64,000 nucleotides of DNA from Streptomyces sp. NBC_00461 (lineage in GTDB: Bacteria; Actinomycetota; Actinomycetes; Streptomycetales; Streptomycetaceae). Every line of letters starts with the position of its first letter. Position 1 is the stretch's first letter. Made by a program: the position numbers and the translations under genes. Positions 52,025 through 61,043 of this stretch are shown in pieces. The DNA lies in NCBI RefSeq assembly GCF_036013935.1, contig NZ_CP107902.1, positions 186,001-250,000 on the forward strand, given 5' to 3'. The notes under the pieces are model-generated. The model was not told where the DNA came from. It did no database searches and saw nothing but the letters and a program-made list of their open reading frames with translations.

Positions 52025-52465
52025 TCACAGGAAGAGGAGTTCGACGTCCTTGTCGATGCAGAGGCGTAGAACGAGCGCCAGTTGTCGGGCGTCTTCGATG
52101 TGCTGCCCGAGCAAGGGGTCGGCGGCCTGCTCGTGCCATTCGCCGGTGATCGCTTCCAGCCGGGGCAAGATCGCGGTGCACTCGGCCGTCGAGAGCTCAC
52201 CGCCGCCGTCGTCCGGACGGTCAAGAAGAGGCTCCAAAGTGGTGGAGACATCGCTCCATGAGCGCTCTCCGCCGAAGCCCCGCATCTCGTCGAGGACGAA
52301 CCCTTCCGCCTGCGCCAAGCGGCAGCGGAATGCGTTGAAGCCGGTGTAGGACCAGGCGACATCCGGACTGGTGGTGTCCCCGTCGCCCGGGAACAGAATC
52401 AGCCCCACGCCGTCCTCCTCATCCGTCGAGTACACAGGATCGGCTGGAGAGCGCCACACGTGCAA
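52025..52465 (-). CDS. hypothetical protein inside the IS5-type element
   Basis: 146 residues. HVWRSPADPVYSTDEEDGVG, LILFPGDGDTTSPDVAWSYT, GFNAFRCRLAQAEGFVLDEM, RGFGGERSW. I have seen this type as a free-standing Streptomyces protein of unknown function, resembling immunity-protein folds in composition. Here it lies between the ends of the insertion element and diverges from the transposase. Confidence 0.6.
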   Translation of the reverse strand: MHVWRSPADPVYSTDEEDGVGLILFPGDGDTTSPDVAWSYTGFNAFRCRLAQAEGFVLDEMRGFGGERSWSDVSTTLEPLLDRPDDGGGELSTAECTAILPRLEAITGEWHEQAADPLLGQHIEDARQLALVLRLCIDKDVELLFL

Positions 52466-52481
52466 CTGAGATGATCACGCG

Positions 52482-53249
52482 ATGGCTGGTGTGATCACGG
52501 CGTCGGAGCCGACCTGGATAGCCCCCTTTACTGGGCTGAGCCCGCGCCAGTTCGCCAAGCTGGTGACCATGTTGCGCCGCGGGGGCGCGGATGCGGTGGG
52601 GCGGGGCCGACCGTGGAACCTGACGCTGGAGGACCGGGCACTGCTAATGGCGGCGTACTGGCGAACCAACTTGACGATGCGCCAGCTTGCCCCGCTGTTC
52701 GGGGTCTCGAAGTCCGCGGCCGGCCGCATCATCGATCACCTCGGGCCAATGCTCGCTTTCCAGACTCGCAAGCGGTTCACCAAAGACACCGTGCTCATCG
52801 TGGACGGCACTCTGGTGCCCACCCGCGATCAGGCCGTGTCTGAGCAGTCCAAAAACTACCGGTACTCCACCAACCATCAGATCGTCATCGATGCCGATAC
52901 CCGGCTGATCGTCGTGGTCGGCCGGCCTTTGCCCGGGAACCGCAACGACTGCAAGGCGTGGGAGGAATCCGGCGCCAAGGCCGCAGTGGGCAGGACGCTC
53001 ACGATCGCCGACGGCGGCTATCCGGGCACCGGGCTCGTCATGCCCCACCGTCGGCCCAAGGGCGAGGACCTGCCCGGCTGGAAGCAGGAGCACAACAAGT
53101 CCCACAAGCAGGTCCGCGCGCGCGTCGAGCACGTCTTCGCTCGCATGAAGACGTGGAAGATCCTCCGCGACTGCCGCCTCAAAGGCGACGGAGTCCACCA
53201 CGCCATGCTCGGCATTGCCCGGTTGCACAACCTCGCCCTCGCGGGATAG
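52482..53249 (+). CDS. IS5-type transposase
   Basis: 255 residues, intact. LTMRQLAPLFGVSKSAAGRI is the HTH; DTVLIVDGTLVPTRD contains the first Asp, LTIADGGYPGTGLVMPHRR the second, and RARVEHVFARMKTWKILRDC the Glu. A truncated relative lies at 49761-50216 in inverted orientation. Confidence 0.93.
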   Translation: MAGVITASEPTWIAPFTGLSPRQFAKLVTMLRRGGADAVGRGRPWNLTLEDRALLMAAYWRTNLTMRQLAPLFGVSKSAAGRIIDHLGPMLAFQTRKRFTKDTVLIVDGTLVPTRDQAVSEQSKNYRYSTNHQIVIDADTRLIVVVGRPLPGNRNDCKAWEESGAKAAVGRTLTIADGGYPGTGLVMPHRRPKGEDLPGWKQEHNKSHKQVRARVEHVFARMKTWKILRDCRLKGDGVHHAMLGIARLHNLALAG

Positions 53250-53314
53250 ACGAGCGCCTCGGTCCGCGGCCCGTCACGCCCGAGGCAGCTCGGAGATCAT
53301 TTACGGGACAACCC

Positions 53315-54241
53315 TTAGGCGCTGCGCGGCCTCCGCCCCGCCTTCTTCGCGGTCGTCTTCTTCTCCGTGGTCTTCTTGGCTGGCTGCTTCCTGGCCGCCT
53401 TCTTGGCGGCGGCCTTCTTCTTCGGCAGCTCGTGCACCGCACCGGACCCGGTGTTCTCGCCGCGGGCGGCCTTCGACTTCTCCACTGACTCCTGCAGGGC
53501 GGCCATCAGGTCAAGGACCTGGCCGGGTCGTTCGGGCTCGGGAGCCTCGGGGAGCTCCCGGATTCCCCGCTTCGCCTCGATGATCTTCGCCATGGCGTCG
53601 GTGTAGGCGTCCTCGAACTCGGGGCCCTCGATGTCGTCGCGGCTCATCGACTCCATCAAGGCCAGCGCCCCCACGATCTCCTCCTCCGACACCTTCTCGT
53701 TCGGCGGGTCGACGGCGCCCGGATCACGGACTTCGTCAGGCCAACGCATCGCATGCAAAACGATCACGTCTTCGCGCACCCTGAGCAGGCCCAGGCGTTC
53801 CCGGCCCGACCAGGCGTATTTGGCGATCGCCACCTTCGATGACCTGCTGAGGGCCTGCCGCAGGAGCTTGTACGGTTTCGCCGCCACCTGCCCGTCCGGC
53901 ACCAGGTAGTACCCCTCGGCAATGCTGATCGGGTCAATCGCCTCCAGCGGCACGAAGGCCTTGATTTCGATGGCCTTCGCCGTCGGCAGCGGCAGTTCCC
54001 GCAGCTCCGCATCCGAGATCGGAATGACGTTGTCCTTCGACACCTCATAGCCTTTGCCGATCTCCGACTGGCCGACCTCCCGGTCCTCCAGTTCACACAC
54101 CTTCCGCACCCGCACCCGGCCCATGTCCTCAAGGTGGTACTGGTGGAACTGGATGCTGTGATTCTCGGTCGCGGACGCAACGTGAATAGGCACGGTCACT
54201 AGACCGAAACTGATCGCACCTGACCAAACGGTTCGGGGCAT
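53315..54241 (-). CDS. ku: Ku homologue, non-homologous end joining
   Basis: 308 residues from ATG 54241 (gcggagg 6 bp upstream). Ku core: TVWSGAISFGLVTVPIHVAS, VRVRKVCELEDREVGQSEIG, KGYEVSKDNVIPISDAELRE, FVPLEAIDPISIAEGYYLVP. The Lys/Ala-rich tail (KKKAAAKKAARKQPAKKTTE) is typical of Streptomyces Ku proteins with an extended C-terminus that binds DNA. It bridges broken ends and recruits LigD; no ligase gene is in the window. The IS5-type element abuts its stop. Confidence 0.95.
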   Translation of the reverse strand: MPRTVWSGAISFGLVTVPIHVASATENHSIQFHQYHLEDMGRVRVRKVCELEDREVGQSEIGKGYEVSKDNVIPISDAELRELPLPTAKAIEIKAFVPLEAIDPISIAEGYYLVPDGQVAAKPYKLLRQALSRSSKVAIAKYAWSGRERLGLLRVREDVIVLHAMRWPDEVRDPGAVDPPNEKVSEEEIVGALALMESMSRDDIEGPEFEDAYTDAMAKIIEAKRGIRELPEAPEPERPGQVLDLMAALQESVEKSKAARGENTGSGAVHELPKKKAAAKKAARKQPAKKTTEKKTTAKKAGRRPRSA

Positions 54242-54339
54242 GGCAAACCTCCGCAAAAGCCCCGAGCTCTGCCAGCCTACGAGGGGGCCAGCCGCCGCGC
54301 GAGTAGGGCATTGTCAGTGCAGGCGGCGAAGATGACCAC

Positions 54340-54525
54340 ATGCCGATCACGATGCAGAACTATGCGCTCACCTGGACCGACCGCGACGGTGTCCCCCGCT
54401 CGTCCGCCGTCGCCTACGACAAGCCGAGCGCTGGCAGTCGCCAGCAGGATCTCGAAGCCGCCGGATGCAGCGATGTGCTGATCGTCGAGACCAAGCCCGG
54501 TCAGCTGCCCGACCCAGCGGTGTGA
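54340..54525 (+). CDS. hypothetical 61-residue protein
   Basis: Divergent from Ku. Reads MPITMQNYALTWTDRDGVPR, SSAVAYDKPSAGSRQQDLEA and CSDVLIVETKPGQLPDPAV; small beta-rich domain. No family recognised. Confidence 0.55.
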   Translation: MPITMQNYALTWTDRDGVPRSSAVAYDKPSAGSRQQDLEAAGCSDVLIVETKPGQLPDPAV

Positions 54526-54765
54526 CTCCCGGGCCTGGCGTGGCGGCGATGGCGGAGGACTCGACGGTGTCGGCGGACGAGACTGCCTTGGCAGGACTGC
54601 TCCTCCATACGCCGTGTCGCAGGCCGCAATGGTGAGCCAACGGGTGATCTTCCGCGTGTTCACGCCGCATCCCGAACTGCTTCGGGATCCCGGTCTGGCG
54701 AAAGTGCAACAAGGTGACCGGTCGACGTCCTACCCTGCGCTCGGGCCTTCCTGGGGGTAACTCGC

Positions 54766-55578
54766 GTGACGGACGCAGCTGGGGATCGAAAGCAGTCACC
54801 GGTCGATGAACCCGTGACGGCGGTGCGGCAGTTGAGGATGAGCCGCGGCGACCCGTCGAGCCACGAGATCACGGCACGAGGCCTGCTACTCGACCTGGAT
54901 GTCAACCGGAACAGCGTCCTCACAGTGCTCCTCGATGTCCGCAATTCGAGGGTGAGTGACTGGAACGGCATAAGGGAGGTGCTCATCACGCTTCTGTGCT
55001 GGGACGACCCTGACTCGATCCCTACCGAGCAGGACCTCGAGCCCTGGCACACCCTTTGGCGTCGTGCGGACCAGGTCAAACGGGCGGAGCGGGACGCCGA
55101 GTTCGAGGCAGAGCTTGCCGCCATGCCCCAGATTCCCTCTCGCCCGCCCACGCTGCCCACGTGGGTTCGCCCCGTTGAAAGCCATGCCAGGCCCCCGAGA
55201 CCGACTGCGTCTGCAGGGCCCTTGTTGCGGGATGTGTTGATCTTCGCGGGAACGGCCAGCCTGATTCCGTATCTGCAGGCAATCGCCTCGGAGGCCGGAT
55301 CGCGCACGTTCGCCAGACTGTCACGGGTGGGGATCCGGTTCCGTCCGCGCCGGCTGCGAACTCAAGAGGCACTCGGCCCGAAGATCGCCGTCGCGCAGCG
55401 CGCCACGGGACTGCGATTCGAAATGCCCTCCACGCTGCCGACCGAGGCACTTGAGGCACTGGCGACGACGGACCTGGAACAACTTGCCGGGCCTCCCACG
55501 CCTGAGTTCATCTTCTGGGACTCAAGTTCCAGGAGTTGGAGGCGTCAGGAGTCACCAGGAGCGTCGCCGTCACGATGA
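54766..55578 (+). CDS. hypothetical 270-residue protein, possible N-terminal HTH
   Basis: From GTG 54766. The first 80 residues (AVRQLRMSRGDPSSHEITAR, VNRNSVLTVLLDVRNSRVSD, REVLITLLCWDDPDSIPT) have the outline of a degenerate XRE-like domain as in Streptomyces regulators that count conserved residues W-x-x-L. The middle contains LLRDVLIFAGTASLIPYLQA, a possible membrane helix, and the C-terminus is unassigned. Not recognised further. Confidence 0.55.
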   Translation: MTDAAGDRKQSPVDEPVTAVRQLRMSRGDPSSHEITARGLLLDLDVNRNSVLTVLLDVRNSRVSDWNGIREVLITLLCWDDPDSIPTEQDLEPWHTLWRRADQVKRAERDAEFEAELAAMPQIPSRPPTLPTWVRPVESHARPPRPTASAGPLLRDVLIFAGTASLIPYLQAIASEAGSRTFARLSRVGIRFRPRRLRTQEALGPKIAVAQRATGLRFEMPSTLPTEALEALATTDLEQLAGPPTPEFIFWDSSSRSWRRQESPGASPSR

Positions 55579-56195
55579 ACCAGCGAGCCCACTCAACAAG
55601 GAGACCTCGACTTGGCCGAGCACACCCTTGTCTGAAGTGAGTGCGTGGCGGCACTCCATCGCCAGGCGTGGGCGTAGACCTCACGAGCGGTGTGGGCCAG
55701 TTCATTCTCTGCCCGTCGCGTACCGTGCGCTGCCAGCGGCCTCGGAGTTCATGGCTATGACGTCCGAGGCCGCCGTCACCGACCGGCCCCACCGAAAGGG
55801 CACGACCCGGGTCCGCCGGCCGGGCAGACAGGCGGGCTCAGGCCGTCGACAGACATGCACGCGTCGTGTCACGAACAGAACGAACCGAACCCGGTGAGCG
55901 ACACGGTCGCGTCAACCCGGCGGCTCGTGCGACCCACCCCGGTCGACCCCGTGAGCGCGCGCCCATAGGGGTGGGCGCCTGCCCGTGCCCGCCCCAGCAG
56001 TGCAGCAGCAAGCTCTCAACCGCCTTGCCTGCGGGGAGAGATGGCCGGGCGCTCACGATGGTCGATGATTGAACTAGCTGCTATCAGACCGATACTGACC
56101 GTAACTTTTTTGGGGGTTCGGGTGCACGTTCCGGCCTCCGCATGCGCTTCATGGGTGGAGGCGGATGGTGCCTCTGGTGCCAGGGGCGGGGAGAG
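55579..56195. other. about 620 bp without a gene
   Basis: No frame with acceptable start and coding pattern on either strand. It ends before the short frames preceding the fused sigma gene. Confidence 0.4.
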
Positions 56196-56233
56196 CGGCA
56201 CCCGGAGACAGAACAGGTAATGGGGAGGACCTC

Positions 56234-56412
56234 GTGCAGCAGAGCGCTGCCGCGTGGTTGTTCGAAATCGCGCTCGCCTTCAGGGTGTTCGGCCCGGACG
56301 TGGTCCGTGCCTGCCGCCGGCTCTCACGGCCGGCGTGCGGATCGGCATCACCGGGCTGTCGGTCACCCGCGCCCCATCCCGTACCACCGAGCCGACGCGG
56401 GACGTGCCGTGA
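56234..56412 (+). pseudogene. frameshifted homologue of the small first gene of the sigma operon
   Basis: Frame 1 reads FEIALAFRVFGPDVVRACRR, then near 56325 the reading continues in another frame as LTAGVRIGITGLSV and ends RTTEPTRDVP at a TGA overlapping the sigma start (GTGA). The protein at 20722-20973 has ARVFGRDVALFG, AGVRVGAAEIA and TTEPT in the same order. So the three-gene module is duplicated and its first gene is broken here. Confidence 0.6.
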
Positions 56413-57701
56413 ACGGGGAGGCCGGGCCGGAGGAGTCCGGCGGCGCGGTCGGCGTGTCGAAGGCGGTGCCCATCGACCAGTGGGACACGCCCACGCAGAT
56501 GGCGTTCTGGGCCTTTCACCAGCAGCGCCGCACCGATTACATGCGCTACGCCTACCTGCAGCTCGGCTCCGACGCCAACGCGGAGGAGGCCGTCGACCTG
56601 ACCTTCGACCAGGCCATGGTCCGCTGGCCGCAGATGCTGCAGATGGAGAACCTGGAGGGCTACGCCTGGACCATCCTCAAGCGCCGCATCATCGACCTGC
56701 ACCGCAAACGCCGCCACCGCCCGGAACTGATGGAGACCGCCGCGTTCGAGGCCGCACTCGCGGACCCGACCGAGGACCCCTACGACACCCTCACCGACGC
56801 GATCGCCCTCTACGGCGCGGTCGCCGCCCTGAGCGAGCGCCAGCGCGACGCGATCGTCCTGTACTACGGCATGGGCTTCAGCGCCGCCGAGGCCGCCGTA
56901 CTGATGGGCAACGAGGAAGCCACCGTCCGCTCCCAGCTCCGGACCGGCCGCCTGCGCCTCGCCACCCTGCTCAAACTCCGCTGCCCGGAGCCCCCCCGAC
57001 GGGAAGAACCCCTGATGATCCCCCAACCGCTGCCGCCCGACCGGCCCACCATCGACGACCTGCTGGCCAAGGCCCGCACCCACAACCGCTACGCCAGCTA
57101 CGACATGGCGGCCGCCGAAGCCCGGATGCGCAGCCGGCAGGCCGCCCGCCACCGCCCGCCCCGCCAGCGCACCGCCGACACCGCCCGCGTCTGGGCCGCA
57201 TGGACCGCCCCCGAGGACGACCACACCCCAGACGCCGACCGCGCCTGGTGGGACCTGAACGCCGTCAGCCTCCTGGTGCTGTCCGCCCCCGACGCCGACC
57301 ACCAACTCGGCGACTTCATCGACAGCCAGTACGCCGACAAGACCGGCGCCCTGGTCTTCGCCTGCCTGCTGCACCTGGCCGGCGACAGCAGCGGCGCCCG
57401 CTTCTGGTGGCGCTTCGCGGCCGGCGTCGGCCACCTGGTCGCCGAGTACTGCCTCTTCCTCGAGCACGCTCACAGCGGCGAGTACTACGACGCCGACTAC
57501 TGGCGCGGCCAGCTGCTGCGCCACCACTTCGAACCCACCTACATGTGCGGCGACCGCGCCGATGCCCCCCTGCTCGCCCCGGAACTCATCGGCCAGGTCC
57601 ACCCGCACATCACCCGCTCCCACCACCCCGAGATCGGCACCGTCCCACTCCCCCGCCCGCCCCTCGTGCAGGAACTGCGCCACCTCACCACCCTGCTGTA
57701 G
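56409..57701 (+). CDS. ECF sigma factor fused to its partner domain
   Basis: 430 residues from GTG 56409. Residues about 15-195 are an ECF sigma factor: FWAFHQQRRTDYMRYAYLQL (region 2), LSERQRDAIVLYYGMGFSAA and AAVLMGNEEATVRSQLRTGR (region 4). Residues about 215-430 match the separate protein at 19353-20186: TIDDLLAKART, GALVFACLLHLAGDSSGARF, WWRFAAGVGHLVAEYCLFLE. The fusion shows that sigma factor and partner act together. The C-terminal segment ends LVQELRHLTTLL. Confidence 0.8.
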   Translation: MNGEAGPEESGGAVGVSKAVPIDQWDTPTQMAFWAFHQQRRTDYMRYAYLQLGSDANAEEAVDLTFDQAMVRWPQMLQMENLEGYAWTILKRRIIDLHRKRRHRPELMETAAFEAALADPTEDPYDTLTDAIALYGAVAALSERQRDAIVLYYGMGFSAAEAAVLMGNEEATVRSQLRTGRLRLATLLKLRCPEPPRREEPLMIPQPLPPDRPTIDDLLAKARTHNRYASYDMAAAEARMRSRQAARHRPPRQRTADTARVWAAWTAPEDDHTPDADRAWWDLNAVSLLVLSAPDADHQLGDFIDSQYADKTGALVFACLLHLAGDSSGARFWWRFAAGVGHLVAEYCLFLEHAHSGEYYDADYWRGQLLRHHFEPTYMCGDRADAPLLAPELIGQVHPHITRSHHPEIGTVPLPRPPLVQELRHLTTLL

Positions 57702-57932
57702 GACGGCGTCCGCCCGGCCGGCACGAGCAGGGCGCCGGGCGACCGCGGAGGTGTCCTGGTTCACACGGCACCTGGCCTCAACAGCGGAACACTCAGGGGT
57801 GATTGATGGTCCGTCACTATGTGACCGCGGAGGGGACAGTGTCCCCGGGCCTCACCTATAGCCCATGGGGACGATCGTCCGGCTGAAGCCCCATGGAGCC
57901 TTCCGCCGAGTGGCGACCGCCCTCCGCACACG

Positions 57933-57962
57933 GCCCCGGCTGGCCCCCCGTCCAGCCGGGGC
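57933..57962. terminator. 11-bp perfect hairpin
   Basis: gccccggctgg (57933-57943) pairs with ccagccggggc (57952-57962), loop 8 nt, followed by tttc. It lies between the fused sigma gene and the convergent HNH lipoprotein gene. Confidence 0.75.
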
Positions 57963-58033
57963 TTTCACGCGCTGACGAACGTATGGGCCCGTCCGGGGCG
58001 TTCGACGAACGCTATCCGCCAGCAGTCACCACT

Positions 58034-58702
58034 TCAGCCGAGGTGAAGGGTGCTCAGGGCCGTGGTCCAGTCGGTCACGATGGCCTTCTGCGCGGCCGCG
58101 AGGGTGACCTGGCCCTTACAGACCGCGGTGTGCAGCTTCGTCTCCACCGGGTCCTTCTTGTTGTTCACCCCAGCACCCTTGCGGTGGCCGGGGTCGGCGG
58201 GCTCCACCCACAGGTTCCGGTAGTCGTTGGGGTCCCCGCCCAGCTGCAGGCTGATCAAGTGGTCGTACTCGGCGTCCCCCATGCGGCCGGTGAAGCCGTA
58301 GGAGGCGGCGTTCAGCTCCTTCTCCTTGCCCGTCACGTACGTGGAGGGGCGAATGCCCGAGGTGTAGCCGCCCTTATGGCAGATCGTCGACGCCAGGTTC
58401 GCCTGCGTCACCGCCGGGGAGATCGCGCCCGGCGTGCACTTCGGATCCTCCAGCGGCTCCCCCTTGAGGTACCTGTAGTGGCAGGAGCCCGCGGCCGGCT
58501 GCTGCTGCACCGTGTAGTGCTTCTGCGGGCCCGCCCCCACGGCGATCGCCCGCCCAGATGACCCACCGGAGGTGGCTGTCCCGGACGGGCCCGCCGCGGG
58601 CGTCCCGCTCGCGGACAGGCCACCGAGCGAGTCGGGCGAGCAGCCCGCCACGAACAGGGCGGCGAACAGGACAGACGAAGCAACATGGCGGGTGGAGCGC
58701 AT
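58034..58702 (-). CDS. secreted lipoprotein with HNH-like nuclease domain
   Basis: 222 residues. Lipoprotein signal (MRSTRHVASSVLFAALFVAG then CSPDS). After a variable Ser/Gly linker comes HYTVQQQPAAGSCHYRYLKG, DPKCTPGAISPAVTQANLAS, TICHKGGYTSGIRPSTYVTG and YDHLISLQLGGDPNDYRNLW. The last block is a His-x(n)-Asn HNH-like core. Related Streptomyces proteins are annotated as HNH endonucleases; whether it is active outside the cell is unknown. A broken paralogue lies at 3845-4094. Confidence 0.75.
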   Translation of the reverse strand: MRSTRHVASSVLFAALFVAGCSPDSLGGLSASGTPAAGPSGTATSGGSSGRAIAVGAGPQKHYTVQQQPAAGSCHYRYLKGEPLEDPKCTPGAISPAVTQANLASTICHKGGYTSGIRPSTYVTGKEKELNAASYGFTGRMGDAEYDHLISLQLGGDPNDYRNLWVEPADPGHRKGAGVNNKKDPVETKLHTAVCKGQVTLAAAQKAIVTDWTTALSTLHLG

Positions 58703-58765
58703 GACAACCCCTCACGGGCAGGCGACGGCTGAGCAGATGTTGCCCCACCCGTCTGCTGCGCTATC
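58462..58765. repeat. diverged repeat, copy 2 (other copy 3843-4150)
   Basis: Same orientation as copy 1; covers codons 1-83 of the HNH lipoprotein gene and about 60 bp upstream of it. Confidence 0.8.
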
Positions 58766-59178
58766 ACGCGGGGTACCGCGCGAAGGCGCGCGGGCATCGC
58801 GCGGCAGGTATCAGTGAGACGGGCGAGACGCCACATACGAGGCCATGAGCGCTCTCCGTGCCCAGCTGGCCTGAATGTCGCCCGGATCTCACCCGCTGCT
58901 TGAAGCCTGCCTCTTGAAGAAGTCACCTGCGAACCTTGAGGTCTCCGTCAAGGTGATAACGCTATCGCTCCAGTCTCGTGCGGCTGTCACGATGGCGAGG
59001 ATTTCTTCAGTGCCTGTGTCTGATGCAAACACGCCAAAACGGGCTTCAGGGTGTCGATCGACGCGCTGCTCGACGGAATCGAATGGGTTCCGGAAGGGCT
59101 AGCGACGGGTTCGTTTCGGGTCTGCCCTGCGCTGGTATACCTATGCGCCGCCGATAGTCACCTATGGAAGAGGCGTCG
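58766..59178. other. about 410 bp without a gene
   Basis: Contains only short frames. The sequence just before 59179 gives the SnoaL-like gene its ribosome binding site (ggaagagg). Confidence 0.4.
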
Positions 59179-59613
59179 ATGCCAGCCGACCAGAACAAGG
59201 ATCTCATCCGGCGATACATCGAGGCGATCGACGAGAACCGTACCGGCGACTGGGCGTTCCTCGATCACTACATCGCGGACGACTTCGTTGCCCACAATGC
59301 TTTGCATCCCGGGGTCAGCATGGACCGTGAAGGAATCAAGCAGGGGGCGGAGCTCTTTCGCCTTGCTGCTCCGGAGTCCCGTCACGACATCAAGATGCAG
59401 GTCGCGGAGGGGGACGTTGTCGTCAGCCATATCGTGGGACGCGGCGTACACACGGGAGAATTGCTCGGAATCCCTCCGACCAACAAGGAAATCGAGACCG
59501 AGGGCATCGTGATCCATCGCGTCCGCGACGGGCAGATCGTGGAGTACTGGGCAGTGACCGACGTGGCCGGTGTGCTACGGCAGTTGGGCGTGCTACCAGG
59601 GCCGCCGGGATAG
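59179..59613 (+). CDS. SnoaL-like (polyketide cyclase-fold) protein
   Basis: 144 residues from ATG 59179, 5 bp after ggaagagg. NKDLIRRYIEAIDENRTGDW, LDHYIADDFVAHNALHPGVS, VVSHIVGRGVHTGELLGIPP, ETEGIVIHRVRDGQIVEYWA. This is the NTF2-like fold of SnoaL (PF07366); such proteins include ester cyclases and many of unknown role. No polyketide genes nearby. Confidence 0.85.
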   Translation: MPADQNKDLIRRYIEAIDENRTGDWAFLDHYIADDFVAHNALHPGVSMDREGIKQGAELFRLAAPESRHDIKMQVAEGDVVVSHIVGRGVHTGELLGIPPTNKEIETEGIVIHRVRDGQIVEYWAVTDVAGVLRQLGVLPGPPG

Positions 59614-59767
59614 GCGCTGCCGAACGTGGCTCTGACCGCAGTTGCGTGAGTGCCTGTTTGCGATCCCTGAACCGCTGATCGGCCTATTGGCACCCGGCCA
59701 GATCGTTTTCCTCACGTTTGGGCCGGTGGCGATGACGAGGGGGGCTGGGGGCTGCGGTTACGGTTGC

Positions 59768-60181
59768 GTGGTGGACGTCACAGTCGTGGAGAAGGTGCTG
59801 ATCGTAGGTGGGGTGTTGAACCTGGTCTACGGGGCGTTGTTGGGCTTTCCCATCGTGGTGATTCGTGCGAAAGGCGCGCCTGCTGCCCCGAAGTATCTGA
59901 TGTCGGCGCACGTCAGCACGCTACTGCACGGAGCGGCGTTGCTCGGCTTGGTGTGGGCGGCCCGGTTGTCCACCTTGGGGGCGGGTTGGGAGGAGTTGGC
60001 CGCCTGGCTGCTCGTTGTCTCCTCCGCGCTGGTCGCGGCGAAGGACACCCTGAATTGGCTCACCGGGGTGCAGGACGAATTCGGCGAGAAGGCCAAGCCC
60101 GCGCTGCTGGGTGCGCTCGCCGCGCTGCCCGAGACGGTGGGCATCGGGATCTTCGTCGTCGGCGTCCTCCAGGCGCTGTGA
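59768..60181 (+). CDS. hypothetical integral membrane protein
   Basis: About 137 residues from GTG 59768 (ATG 59732 is possible). Four hydrophobic segments: VEKVLIVGGVLNLVYGALLG, LMSAHVSTLLHGAALLGLVW, LAAWLLVVSSALVAAKDTLN, and TVGIGIFVVGVLQAL. No signature residues; common Streptomyces membrane protein type. Confidence 0.65.
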   Translation: MVDVTVVEKVLIVGGVLNLVYGALLGFPIVVIRAKGAPAAPKYLMSAHVSTLLHGAALLGLVWAARLSTLGAGWEELAAWLLVVSSALVAAKDTLNWLTGVQDEFGEKAKPALLGALAALPETVGIGIFVVGVLQAL

Positions 60182-60367
60182 GTGCCTGATTGCGATCCTT
60201 GCGCCTCGTCTGAACAGCGATGCGGTGGGCCGGAGGAGTGACAGGTCAGGCGGCTTCTGGCAGCACGTAGCCGTGGGCGACGTCGTGGCGTTCAGTGGGA
60301 CGCGCCTTGCCGCGGGTGAGCCGCCTGGTCATGAGCGTGATGGCCGCCCATGTGATCAACGATTCGC

Positions 60368-60968
60368 TCACCGGGGGAAGGTGCAGCGGACGGTGGCGGA
60401 GGCGGGCAGGGCCTGAGGGACGACGGGGCGGGGGTCGATGCCGCGGGCCCGGTCGGCGGCCAGGCGGCCGCTTTTGCCGCCCAGCAGGCGCTGCACGGTG
60501 GCCGGCGGGACGCCGGCGAGCTCGCCGACGCAGTGGATGCCGTACTCGCCCAGGACCTGCGCCTGGCGGGGACCGATCCCGTGCAGGGCTCCGACGGGCA
60601 GCGGCCCCAGCCACTCCGCCACCCGGCCGGGCTCGACAGCCAGGACGCCGCCCGGGCCGGCGACCTGGGCGGAGGCGGTGGCCGCGACGGTGACCGAGGA
60701 GCCAATCCCCACCCGTACATCGACCCCGAGCCGCGAGAGCGTACGCACCCGCAGCGCCTCCCCCAGCCGCCGCGGCTGAACGCCGTGGTAGCTCAGCGCC
60801 CCCCTTCAGCTCCACCAGGGCCGCGGACGGAGGCAGCGCCTGGACGACCGGGGACAGCTCCGCGAGCAGCTCCAGGACCTCCCGGTACATCTGCTCCGGC
60901 AGCCGGTCCGGGCAGCGCACATGCATCACACACGACCCCGACGGCCGCGATCCGGCACCTGCAGTCAT
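60368..60968 (-). pseudogene. ImuB-like Y-family gene, frameshifted and 3'-truncated
   Basis: From ATG 60968 (gggaggt upstream): MHVRCPDRLPEQMYREVLEL, LAELSPVVQALPPSAALVEL. A run of six C on the plus strand near 60802 (one too many) shifts the frame; it resumes as GVQPRRLGEALRVRTLSRLG, VGIGSSVTVAATASAQVAGP, ALHGIGPRQAQVLGEYGIHC and stops after TVRCTFPR. The little-finger domain is missing. Relative of 24727-25794. Confidence 0.8.
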
Positions 60969-60995
60969 CACACCCACCTCCCACACCCCACGTTA

Positions 60996-61011
60996 TCGAA
61001 CTAGTATTCGA
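60996..61011. promoter_or_regulatory. LexA (SOS) box-like sequence
   Basis: tcgaac-tagt-attcga against TCGAAC-N4-GTTCGA: left half perfect, right half 5 of 6. It lies between the divergent ImuB-like gene (start 60968) and the gene at 61044, 28 and 33 bp from their starts. Confidence 0.6.
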
Positions 61012-61043
61012 ACACGCGGGCGTGAGGATCTAGAATCAGAAAT

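Larger units (their letters stand above)
51968..53318. mobile_element. IS5-type element with a passenger gene
   Basis: Terminal repeats ctaagggctgtcccgtaa (51968-51985) and, in reverse complement, ctaagggttgtcccgtaa (53301-53318), 17 of 18 identical. They enclose the transposase (52482-53249, plus) and a gene in the other direction (52025-52465). The right end lies on the stop codon of the Ku gene. Confidence 0.7.

Noticed and set aside
56165..57802. 545-codon plus-strand frame overlapping the fused sigma gene
   Set aside because: Arg/Pro-rich shadow of the sigma frame; no motif. The first 50 codons were used only as evidence for the broken small gene.
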